Of a stretch of 21,432 nucleotides of DNA, positions 15,629 through 21,432 are shown piece after piece (the stretch's first letter is position 1; every line of letters starts with the position of its first letter). The position numbers and the translations under genes were made by a program. This DNA is from Gp1-AA122 sp035631655 (GTDB lineage: Bacteria > Acidobacteriota > Terriglobia > Terriglobales > Acidobacteriaceae). Under the pieces are notes generated by a model. That model searched no databases and was not told the DNA's origin. It worked only from the letters and a program-made list of their open reading frames with translations. The stretch spans positions 1 to 21,432 of the forward strand of contig DASQIH010000043.1 of assembly GCA_035631655.1 (NCBI GenBank), given 5' to 3'.

Positions 15629-15652
15629 GGGACAGCCGAGTGCGGCTGTCCC
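15629..15652. repeat. Perfect 10-bp hairpin, REP-like
   Basis: GGGACAGCCG (15629-15638) pairs perfectly with CGGCTGTCCC (15643-15652) around AGTG, followed by TACGTGG rather than a T-run. It lies 24 bases after the Lys-rich gene and 180 before the regulator gene. It may stabilise or end the upstream message, but the lack of a T-run favours a REP-type repeat. The core resembles the GCCGGC hairpins at 6330 in style. Confidence 0.65.
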
Positions 15653-15785
15653 TACGTGGTCTCTCCCAAAAGCAGAGTTGCGTCTGAAGAGGAGTTGCTG
15701 TCCTCAGTTGCCGCCTGCGGCAAGCCCCTGATTCCACGCAAAAATAATTTTCTTTGGGACCTTACTTCCCACTTGACAGGGTGGG

Positions 15786-15791
15786 TATAAT
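15786..15791 (+). promoter_or_regulatory. Candidate -10 box of the OOR operon promoter
   Basis: TATAAT at 15786-15791 is a perfect -10 hexamer in an otherwise GC-rich setting, 38 bases before the GTG start of the regulator. A matching -35 at normal spacing would lie near 15763-15768 and is poor there. The nearby TTGACA (15773-15778) is only seven bases away, too close to serve with this box. Transcription would begin around 15797-15799, inside the operator palindrome. A poor -35 might mean an activator or another sigma factor is needed. Confidence 0.55.
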
Positions 15792-15795
15792 TCTT

Positions 15796-15814
15796 TGGTC
15801 CACTTAGCGGACCA
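15796..15814. promoter_or_regulatory. Probable GntR/FadR-type operator
   Basis: TGGTCC (15796-15801), seven bases, GGACCA (15809-15814) form a perfect 6+6 palindrome. GntR regulators of the FadR branch are known to bind TGGT-N-ACCA sites. The adjacent gene encodes such a regulator. The site overlaps the expected transcription start, so binding should block transcription of the regulator and the oxidoreductase genes behind it, with oxalate or a related acid as the likely releasing ligand (inferred). Confidence 0.65.
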
Positions 15815-15828
15815 GTTGAGAGCTCCTC

Positions 15829-16536
15829 GTGGCCACCACCCTCAACAACGATTTCGAGGCGATCCGTAGAAACAAAGTCTACGAAGAAGTCGCCAAGCAA
15901 ATCGAGCGGCTGATCCTCAAGAAGCTGCATCCCGGCGACAAACTTCCCTCCGAACGCGAACTTACAGAGATGCTGGGCGTGAGCCGCAGTTCCATTCGCG
16001 ATGCCATCCGCAGCCTGGAGTTGGTCGGCCTGGTCGAACCCCGCCAAGGCGCAGGCACCGTGGTGAAGGAGATTTCGTCCAGCACCTTAGTGAATCCTCT
16101 CAGTGCCGTCCTGATGCACAAGCGGGAGGCGGTGAGCGAGCTTCTGGATTTCCGCAAAATGCTGGAGCCGCCGCTGGCCGCCCGCGCCGCCAAGCGCGCG
16201 TCCGCGGAAGAAATTGCCGAGATGGAAGAGATTCTGAAACGTCAGGATCAGAAGGTGCGGCAGGGCGACGTGGCCATCGAGGAAGACTCCGACTTCCATT
16301 ACAGCGTGGCCCTGGCCTCCGAGAACACCGTGGTGCTGAGGGTATTGGATATCGTGATGGACCTGCTGCGCGAAACTCGGGAACGCTCACTGCAAGTGGA
16401 AGGACGTCCGCAGAAGTCGCTCGCCGGTCACCGGCGGATTGTGGCCGCCATTAAGCGTCACGATCCTGACGCTGCCGAGAATGCCATGCGGCGCCATATT
16501 CAGGACGTAGAAGAGATCGTGCTCAACAAGCTCTGA
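15829..16536 (+). CDS. GntR-family transcriptional regulator, FadR/FCD subfamily
   Basis: This 235-residue DNA-binding protein has an N-terminal winged helix (about 15-80, with KLPSERELTEMLGVSRSSIR as the helix-turn-helix and GLVEPRQGAGTVV as the wing). A C-terminal all-helical FCD ligand domain covers about 95-235. The FCD metal or acid pocket is intact: D153, H157 (DxDFH), H201 (GHRRI) and H223 (MRRHI). FCD regulators usually sense small organic acids such as lactate, pyruvate or gluconate, so oxalate is a reasonable ligand here. The start is a GTG at 15829. It is the first gene of the operon, 19 bases before the gamma-delta subunit, behind the palindrome at 15796-15814, so autoregulation is likely. 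Confidence 0.9.
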   Translation: MATTLNNDFEAIRRNKVYEEVAKQIERLILKKLHPGDKLPSERELTEMLGVSRSSIRDAIRSLELVGLVEPRQGAGTVVKEISSSTLVNPLSAVLMHKREAVSELLDFRKMLEPPLAARAAKRASAEEIAEMEEILKRQDQKVRQGDVAIEEDSDFHYSVALASENTVVLRVLDIVMDLLRETRERSLQVEGRPQKSLAGHRRIVAAIKRHDPDAAENAMRRHIQDVEEIVLNKL

Positions 16537-16555
16537 GAGAAAGGGAGGCTCCCCA

Positions 16556-17728
16556 ATGGGCCGGTTATTCGCAATCGAGATCATTTATCGAGGCATCTAC
16601 CAGAAAACTTTGGCCAGCCGGATCAGCCGCGCGATCGTGCTGGCCGCGCACCAGGAAGGCAAACCCGGAATCTCCTTCGGCCGCTACGGTGACAGCCCTG
16701 AGCGCAATGGCATTCCGGCGAAGAACTTTGCCATCGTCGGCACCGATCAGGAGACGCTCGAGCAGGGCATGGCCAAGTACGAGCCGAAGGAAGTGGACAT
16801 CACGATCGCCGTGGACGACACGCTGTGCAAGGGTGTCGAATCCTGGGCGTGGTATGGGCTGCAGCCAGTGAACAAGCTGTTGAAGCCCGGCGGCACGCTG
16901 ATCGTGACCTCGCGTGAGACACCGGAAGCTCTCATCAAGATGGCCCACCGCAAGGGAACGCCTTACCAGTTGGCCATTGTGAAGGGGACACCCAGCTTTT
17001 CCGGCCTCTGGGTCTACAAAGACGACCACACTGATGTTCGCATTCTGGGCGCGATTGCCAAGCTGTTGCCCGAACTATTCAGCCTCAAGTCGGTGCAGAA
17101 GGCGATCGTCAATGAATGGAAAGATCAAGTCAAAGCGGAATCGGCGGCGCGTTCCTACGAGCGGATTTCGACCACCAAGGTGATGCCGAACCAGGGCAAT
17201 CCCGAAATTCCCTACAAGTTCGAATTCCCGAAGTGGCATGAAATGGGCGAGGGCATCGCTATCCCAAGCATCCCGGCAGGCAGGGCAGTCGAAGACCCGG
17301 TAAGCCACGCGACTGGCGGGTTCCGGCCCGACCGCAATCCTACCTTCAAGAAGTTCACCACTCGCACTATGCGGCCGGTGGTGAACTTCGACACCTGCAT
17401 CAAGTGCACGCTGTGCTGGCTGCAGTGTCCTGATTCCTGCTTCGATGTGACTCCAGAAGGCCTGTACGACGCCAACATGCAAGCCTGCTGCGGATGCGGC
17501 GTATGCGAAGCGGTCTGCCCGGTCAAGGATTGCGTGACGATGGTGAACGAGGCGGAATTCGGCGACAACGCCAGCCAGTGGGAGGACTGGAAGAAAGACA
17601 AAGAAGCATACAAGGTCTGGCTGGAAGGCAAAATCAAGACGCGCTCGGAGCGATCCCACGGTTTCCGTTATCGGGGGCAATACGAGGAGCAGATTCCCGA
17701 AATGCTGCAAATTGCGCGCGAAGGCTAA
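16556..17728 (+). CDS. Oxalate oxidoreductase, fused gamma-delta subunit
   Basis: This 390-residue subunit of a 2-oxoacid:ferredoxin oxidoreductase joins the gamma domain (about 1-185) to a delta, two-cluster ferredoxin domain (about 220-390). The delta part has C281-x2-C284-x2-C287-x3-C291-P and C311-x2-C314-x2-C317-x3-C321-P, ligands for two [4Fe-4S] clusters that pass electrons to ferredoxin. Extra cysteines are C295, C312 and C326. The gamma domain lacks the GRGGQG motif of ordinary gamma subunits: the equivalent place reads YRGIYQKT. The same gamma-delta fusion exists in Moorella oxalate oxidoreductase. From memory that subunit is nearer 315 residues, so this one is longer in the linker and at the C-terminus. 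AGGGAGG before the ATG is a strong ribosome site. A gap of 21 bases leads to alpha. Confidence 0.88.
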   Translation: MGRLFAIEIIYRGIYQKTLASRISRAIVLAAHQEGKPGISFGRYGDSPERNGIPAKNFAIVGTDQETLEQGMAKYEPKEVDITIAVDDTLCKGVESWAWYGLQPVNKLLKPGGTLIVTSRETPEALIKMAHRKGTPYQLAIVKGTPSFSGLWVYKDDHTDVRILGAIAKLLPELFSLKSVQKAIVNEWKDQVKAESAARSYERISTTKVMPNQGNPEIPYKFEFPKWHEMGEGIAIPSIPAGRAVEDPVSHATGGFRPDRNPTFKKFTTRTMRPVVNFDTCIKCTLCWLQCPDSCFDVTPEGLYDANMQACCGCGVCEAVCPVKDCVTMVNEAEFGDNASQWEDWKKDKEAYKVWLEGKIKTRSERSHGFRYRGQYEEQIPEMLQIAREG

Positions 17729-17749
17729 CCGTTCAGGAGGAAAGTTGTC

Positions 17750-18982
17750 ATGGCTCAATTGGCCACAGTTTTGGAAGATCAGCGTAAAACGGATGAAACA
17801 GCATTAATCACGGGCAGCGAAGCTATCGCGGTCGCTTGCAAGCTGGCCGATGTGGATGTAATCACGGCATATCCAATCCGCCCGTATGACACAGTCATGC
17901 AGTACGTGTCCAAGCTAGTGTCCAACGGGGAATTGGACTGCGAATACATCGTCGCCGAAGGCGAGCACTCACAATTTGAGATCGTGAAGCATGCATCGGC
18001 TTGTGGCGCCCGCGTGTTTTGCGGCAGCAGCGGTGTGGGCTGGATGTATGCCATGGAAGCTCTGACCGTTACCCCGGCGCTGCGCATTCCCATGGTGGCC
18101 ATGGTGGGCAATCGTGCGCTGGATGATCCCGGTGCATTCGGCGTGGAGCACAACGACGCGCTGACGGTCCGCGACCTAGGCTGGCAGCTCGTCTGGGTGG
18201 ATACGGCGCAGGAAGCTCTGGACACCGCACTGATCGCTTATCGCGTGGCCGAAGATCGGCGTATCTTCCTGCCCTGTGCGATCAGCTGCGACGGCGCCTT
18301 CCTGACGCACTCGCAGGCACTGGTCAAAATTCCCTCGCAAGAAAAGGTAAATGAGTTCCTGCCGCGCTATAACCGGGCAGACCTCCTGCTGCATCCCGAC
18401 AACCCGATCACGGTTGCCCCGCAGGGCAATGAAGATTGGGTGATGGAAATCCGGCGCCAGAACTATGCGGCCATGGAACGCAGCTCCAGCGTGCTGCGCG
18501 AAGCCTACGCCGATTTTGAGCGTGTTTTTGGGCGCTCCTATGGCAATCCGTTCTTTGAAGAGTATGAGACCGAGGATGCCGACATTGTGTTGATGGGCAT
18601 GGGAACACTCTCGACGCCCGTCAAAGTTGCGATCCGGAAAATGCGCAAGGAAGGCAAGAAAGTTGGCTTCGTCCGTATGCGCTGGTTCCGGCCGTTTGCG
18701 GCGGTGGAGCTGGCCAAGTGCTTGAGCCGCTTCTCCGCAGTGGGGGTGGTAGACCGAGACTATTCGTTTGGCTCCCCTTTCATGAGCGGGGTGGTGGCGA
18801 ACGAAGTGCGCAGCGCGTTGTATTCGTCGCCGGGCGCGAAGCCGCCGGTGGTCGGGTTCATCGCCGGCCTGGGCGGCCGCGAGGTCACGGTTCCCGATGT
18901 GGAGAGAATCACCGACGGTGTTTACAACGCCGCGGAAGGCAGGCCGCAACCCTTGACCCAGTGGATCGGGCTGCGCGAATAA
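17750..18982 (+). CDS. Oxalate oxidoreductase, alpha subunit
   Basis: This 410-residue alpha subunit would help bind oxalate and thiamine diphosphate, so that the complex yields two CO2 and two electrons per oxalate without CoA. It has the N-terminal pyrimidine-binding-type domain I (about 16-250) and domain II (about 265-400, including MGMGTLSTPVKVAIRKM and FRPF). The substrate motif is YPIRPYD (41-47), where pyruvate enzymes have YPITPS. The second substrate loop is NRALDDPGAFG (121-131). Against Moorella oxalate oxidoreductase, from memory, Y41, R44, R122, D125 and F130 match Y28, R31, R109, D112 and F117 with one offset, while residue 129 is Ala instead of the switch-loop Asp. AGGAGGA is the ribosome site. 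Another acid such as glyoxylate or oxamate-like substrates cannot be ruled out. Confidence 0.9.
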   Translation: MAQLATVLEDQRKTDETALITGSEAIAVACKLADVDVITAYPIRPYDTVMQYVSKLVSNGELDCEYIVAEGEHSQFEIVKHASACGARVFCGSSGVGWMYAMEALTVTPALRIPMVAMVGNRALDDPGAFGVEHNDALTVRDLGWQLVWVDTAQEALDTALIAYRVAEDRRIFLPCAISCDGAFLTHSQALVKIPSQEKVNEFLPRYNRADLLLHPDNPITVAPQGNEDWVMEIRRQNYAAMERSSSVLREAYADFERVFGRSYGNPFFEEYETEDADIVLMGMGTLSTPVKVAIRKMRKEGKKVGFVRMRWFRPFAAVELAKCLSRFSAVGVVDRDYSFGSPFMSGVVANEVRSALYSSPGAKPPVVGFIAGLGGREVTVPDVERITDGVYNAAEGRPQPLTQWIGLRE

Positions 18983-19033
18983 CCAGGATTTTTAGCTGAT
19001 GTGTAGTGAACCATTAGAAAGGATAAAGAAGTT

Positions 19034-20059
19034 ATGGCTACGTATGTACAGATTGATCCGACGCAGAACCTAGAGCCGTTCAAGGCAGTGAAGAAGATCC
19101 CGCTGGAGGAATACTTCACCTCCGGCCACCGCACCTGCCAAGGCTGCGAGTCGGCGCTGGTAATGAAGATGATGGCCAAGGCTGCCGGGCCCAGGACGAT
19201 TGTGCTGGGCAGCACTGGGTGCATGTACGTGGCTAACACCACCTACTACAGCACCTCTTGGGTAGTGCCGTGGATGCACACCCAACTGGGCAGCAGTGGG
19301 TCGGCGGCGCTGGGGACCGCCGCGGCTCTGAAGGCCCTTATGCGCAAAGGCAAGATGAAGAAGGAGCCCATTAACGTCATCGCCTTCTGCGGCGACGGCG
19401 GCGGGGCCGACATGGGCGTGGGCGCGATTTCCGCCACTTTGACCCATCCCGACTACAACTGTCTTATTTTGTTGTATGACAACGAATCTTATGCTAATAC
19501 AGACATCCAACTCTCGGGCAGCACACCGTGGGGGGCCAATACCACCTTCAGTACTCCGGGAAAAATGAAGCGGATCATGCACCGCCGCTGGAAAAAGAAT
19601 ATGGCGGGCATGATGGCGGCCGGTCATCCGGAGTGCAAGTATGTGGCAACCATTTGCATGTCGTATGGCCTCGCCGGCATGAATTCCATCCGGAAAGCGC
19701 TGACCATCGGGGGGCCAACTTTCATTCATTCGCTCGATCCCTGCCCCAAAGGCTGGGACTACGATCCTTACCAGTCCCATGAGATGGGCGAGTTGGCGGT
19801 TAATACCGGCGTTTGGCCGATGTACGAAGTGGAAAACCGCGTGCTGAAGTTGACCGGCAGAACGCAGCAAATCGCTGCCGGCAAGATCAAGCGGCAGCCC
19901 GTTCGAGAATACTTATTAAGACAAGGACGATTCGCGCACTTTACCAACGATGATATCGATTACTTCCAGAGTAAGGTCGATGAGATGTGGGAAAAGTGGC
20001 TGGTTCCCGGCGTGATCCCATTCCGGAAAGAGGTCGAGGAAGACCATCCGCCTGCATAG
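19034..20059 (+). CDS. Oxalate oxidoreductase, beta subunit (thiamine diphosphate and [4Fe-4S] binding)
   Basis: This 341-residue beta subunit binds the diphosphate of thiamine diphosphate and the cluster next to it. The thiamine motif starts at G120-D121-G122 (GDGGGADMGVG) and ends with DNESYANTD (149-157). Cluster ligands are C35 and C38 (CQGC), C63 (STGCMY) and C237 (DPCPKGW), a pattern shared by the oxalate, pyruvate and ketoglutarate:ferredoxin oxidoreductases. The spacing C35/C38/C63/C237 parallels Moorella oxalate oxidoreductase (24/27/52/225 from memory) within one residue after an offset of 11. The gene starts 51 bases after alpha with AAAGGA upstream. It would form the catalytic core with alpha and send electrons through the gamma-delta clusters to ferredoxin. 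The enzyme is probably oxygen-sensitive. Confidence 0.92.
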   Translation: MATYVQIDPTQNLEPFKAVKKIPLEEYFTSGHRTCQGCESALVMKMMAKAAGPRTIVLGSTGCMYVANTTYYSTSWVVPWMHTQLGSSGSAALGTAAALKALMRKGKMKKEPINVIAFCGDGGGADMGVGAISATLTHPDYNCLILLYDNESYANTDIQLSGSTPWGANTTFSTPGKMKRIMHRRWKKNMAGMMAAGHPECKYVATICMSYGLAGMNSIRKALTIGGPTFIHSLDPCPKGWDYDPYQSHEMGELAVNTGVWPMYEVENRVLKLTGRTQQIAAGKIKRQPVREYLLRQGRFAHFTNDDIDYFQSKVDEMWEKWLVPGVIPFRKEVEEDHPPA

Positions 20060-20179
20060 GCACACAGGCGGGTAGCTCCCGGGTCGCATAACCTCTACGG
20101 GCATGGTCGCAGGCAACTGGGGAATCAGCGTTTAAAAATTAAACCCTAAGAGTCTGACGAGCACCGAGGAGGTGTATCT

Positions 20180-21432
20180 ATGGCTGAGTCCGTCGCAGCC
20201 CATCCGAACATTCATCCGTCCCGGATTCCAAACCGTTGGATCCAGTTGGCCGCCGGCATCATCGCGATGATGGCCGTCGCGAACCTCCAGTATGCCTGGA
20301 CCCTGTTCACCAAACCCTTACAAGCCCACATGCACGTGACGCTGACGGCCATTCAATGGACGTTCGCGTTGTTCATCGCGCTGGAAACCTGGCTGGTTCC
20401 GTTTGAAGGCTACCTGGTCGACCGTATTGGTCCACGCCTGATGCTGGGGGTCGGCGGCATCCTGGTAGGACTGGGCTGGCTCGGAGCGGGACGCGCCGAA
20501 ACGCTGCACAGTCTTTACTTCTGGTACGCCTTGGGCGGCGTCGGTGCTGGCGTCGTCTATGGGGGAACGATTGGCAACGCCCTGAAGTGGTTCCCTGACC
20601 ATCGCGGCCTGTGCGTCGGCTTGACCGCCGGCGCCTATGGTGTCGGCACCGCCTTAACGGTATATCCGATCGCGTCCATGATTAAAGCCTCGGGCTATCA
20701 GCATACCTTTGTTTTCTGGGGCATCATCCAGGGAGTAGTGGTCCTAGCGGCTGCGCTGTTTTTGGCCAAGCCGCCAGCGGACTGGGCGCCATCCGGCTGG
20801 AAGGAAAAAGAAGCTCAGATCAAAGCCCACGTGCAGAGCTCCAGCGTGGACATGACGCCTTGGCAGATGGTGCGCACCGGGTCGTTCTGGATGATTTACG
20901 GAATGATGACCTTGCTGGCCTTCGGCGGACTGGTGGTCACTGCCCAACTCAACCCAATGGCGGTCTCTTATCACGTGGACAAAGTGACCATCATCTTCGG
21001 GTGGACGGCCTTGGTGATGGCCATCGAAGTGGATCGGATCCTGAACGGACTCACTCGACCCTTCTGGGGATGGGTGTCGGATCACATCGGCCGGGAAAAC
21101 ACTATGTTCATCGCCTTCAGCTTGGAGGCGCTGGCGGTGTTTGCCCTGCTGCAACTGATTCACCGTCCGGTTTGGTTCATCGCGCTGTCTGGGCTATGCT
21201 TCTTTGCCTGGGGAGAAATCTTCTCTCTGTTTCCGTCCATCACAGGCGACGTGTTCGGCAAGAAGTGGGCCACCACCAACTACGGCATCGTCTATACCGC
21301 CAAGGGCCTGGCGTCCATTTTTGCCGGACCCGGCGCGGCCTGGCTGTTTTCCAGGACCGGATCCTGGAGCAAGGTCTTCTGGGCGATGATCGCTTGCGAC
21401 CTTACGGCGGCGTTCCTAGCCATCTTGTGGCT
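20180..21432 (+). CDS. oxlT: OxlT-type oxalate transporter, MFS (partial at right edge)
   Basis: This is a major facilitator with about twelve membrane helices; 417 codons are visible and the stop is outside. The OxlT of Oxalobacter exchanges oxalate for formate and needs two charged residues, R272 and K355. Both are present here as R293 (NGLTRPFWGWVSD) and K375 (YTAKGLASIFAG), 82 apart instead of 83. The Q-Y pair of helix 1 (Q37, Y38 in NLQYAWTLF) is also kept. Two aromatic cage positions differ: F348 for Tyr328 and Y372 for Trp352. Since oxalate oxidoreductase makes CO2 and not formate, this protein may import oxalate by uniport, proton symport or exchange with another anion. The ribosome site GAGGAGGT sits six bases before the ATG. 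The 120-base gap after beta contains an AT-rich palindrome (20130-20144, GTTTA-N5-TAAAC) that could mark a second promoter. Confidence 0.9.
   Translation, partial: MAESVAAHPNIHPSRIPNRWIQLAAGIIAMMAVANLQYAWTLFTKPLQAHMHVTLTAIQWTFALFIALETWLVPFEGYLVDRIGPRLMLGVGGILVGLGWLGAGRAETLHSLYFWYALGGVGAGVVYGGTIGNALKWFPDHRGLCVGLTAGAYGVGTALTVYPIASMIKASGYQHTFVFWGIIQGVVVLAAALFLAKPPADWAPSGWKEKEAQIKAHVQSSSVDMTPWQMVRTGSFWMIYGMMTLLAFGGLVVTAQLNPMAVSYHVDKVTIIFGWTALVMAIEVDRILNGLTRPFWGWVSDHIGRENTMFIAFSLEALAVFALLQLIHRPVWFIALSGLCFFAWGEIFSLFPSITGDVFGKKWATTNYGIVYTAKGLASIFAGPGAAWLFSRTGSWSKVFWAMIACDLTAAFLAILW

Noticed and set aside
15773..15791. TTGACA followed by TATAAT as a classic sigma-70 promoter
   Set aside because: The spacer is only seven bases, far from 16-18, so the two hexamers cannot act together. 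Only the TATAAT is kept as a candidate.
18176..18949. Open frame of 257 codons opposite the alpha subunit
   Set aside because: Antisense shadow, His- and Arg-rich composition typical of reverse-strand reading of GC-rich genes.
17750..18982. Pyruvate:ferredoxin or 2-ketoglutarate:ferredoxin oxidoreductase alpha subunit
   Set aside because: The substrate motif is YPIRPYD rather than YPITPS-like, and R122 and F130 fit the oxalate enzyme. The adjacent OxlT supports oxalate.
19070..19870. Open frame of 266 codons opposite the beta subunit
   Set aside because: It is fully antisense to a well-conserved gene, has skewed composition and no motif. It is a shadow of GC-rich codon use.

Overview
The window looks like a chromosomal piece of an Acidobacteriota-type soil bacterium. 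This rests on impression rather than a database match: moderately high GC, strong AGGAGG ribosome sites, MdtABC-type efflux, and several short perfect palindromes (for example 6731-6750 and 15629-15652) of the REP-like kind I associate with acidobacterial intergenic DNA. No rRNA, tRNA, CRISPR array, transposase or phage gene was seen.

Layout. 1-6022 (minus strand): an efflux operon mdtA-mdtB-mdtC, with mdtC running off the left edge, a long hairpin between mdtB and mdtC and a palindrome upstream of mdtA. 6023-6852: non-coding DNA with REP-like hairpins and the orphan C-terminal half of a response-regulator receiver domain. 6853-7843 (minus): a CBS-domain protein and a YbaK-type tRNA editing protein. 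8276-9116 (plus): a small zinc-finger protein and an unusual EF-P. 9168-9344 (minus): a small membrane protein interrupted by an in-frame TAG. 9563-10339: a TSUP-family permease. 10774-13355: an AMP-forming ligase closely resembling AAE3 oxalyl-CoA synthetase, overlapping by ATGA a PanE-family reductase. 13356-15828: a large hairpin, a small cysteine-motif protein, two secreted proteins and another REP-like hairpin. 15786-21432: a GntR/FadR-type regulator followed by three subunits of a thiamine-diphosphate 2-oxoacid:ferredoxin oxidoreductase and an OxlT-type oxalate transporter, which runs off the right edge.

The main result is an oxalate metabolism locus. The oxidoreductase alpha subunit carries YPIRPYD where pyruvate and ketoglutarate enzymes carry YPITPS-like sequence. 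From memory of the Moorella thermoacetica oxalate oxidoreductase (OOR) structure, four substrate-contacting residues (Y28, R31, R109, F117) map here with a constant offset of +13 (Y41, R44, R122, F130). The transporter keeps the two charged residues that define OxlT (R293, K375). OOR would oxidise oxalate to two CO2 and reduce ferredoxin, without CoA. The separate 10774-13355 pair could make oxalyl-CoA and reduce it to glyoxylate, as reported for Methylobacterium extorquens PanE2. The window may therefore hold a dissimilatory and an assimilatory oxalate branch within 11 kb, with no formyl-CoA transferase or oxalyl-CoA decarboxylase in view. A TGGTCC-N7-GGACCA palindrome just downstream of a TATAAT box, ahead of the regulator gene, is the likely operator of the OOR operon.
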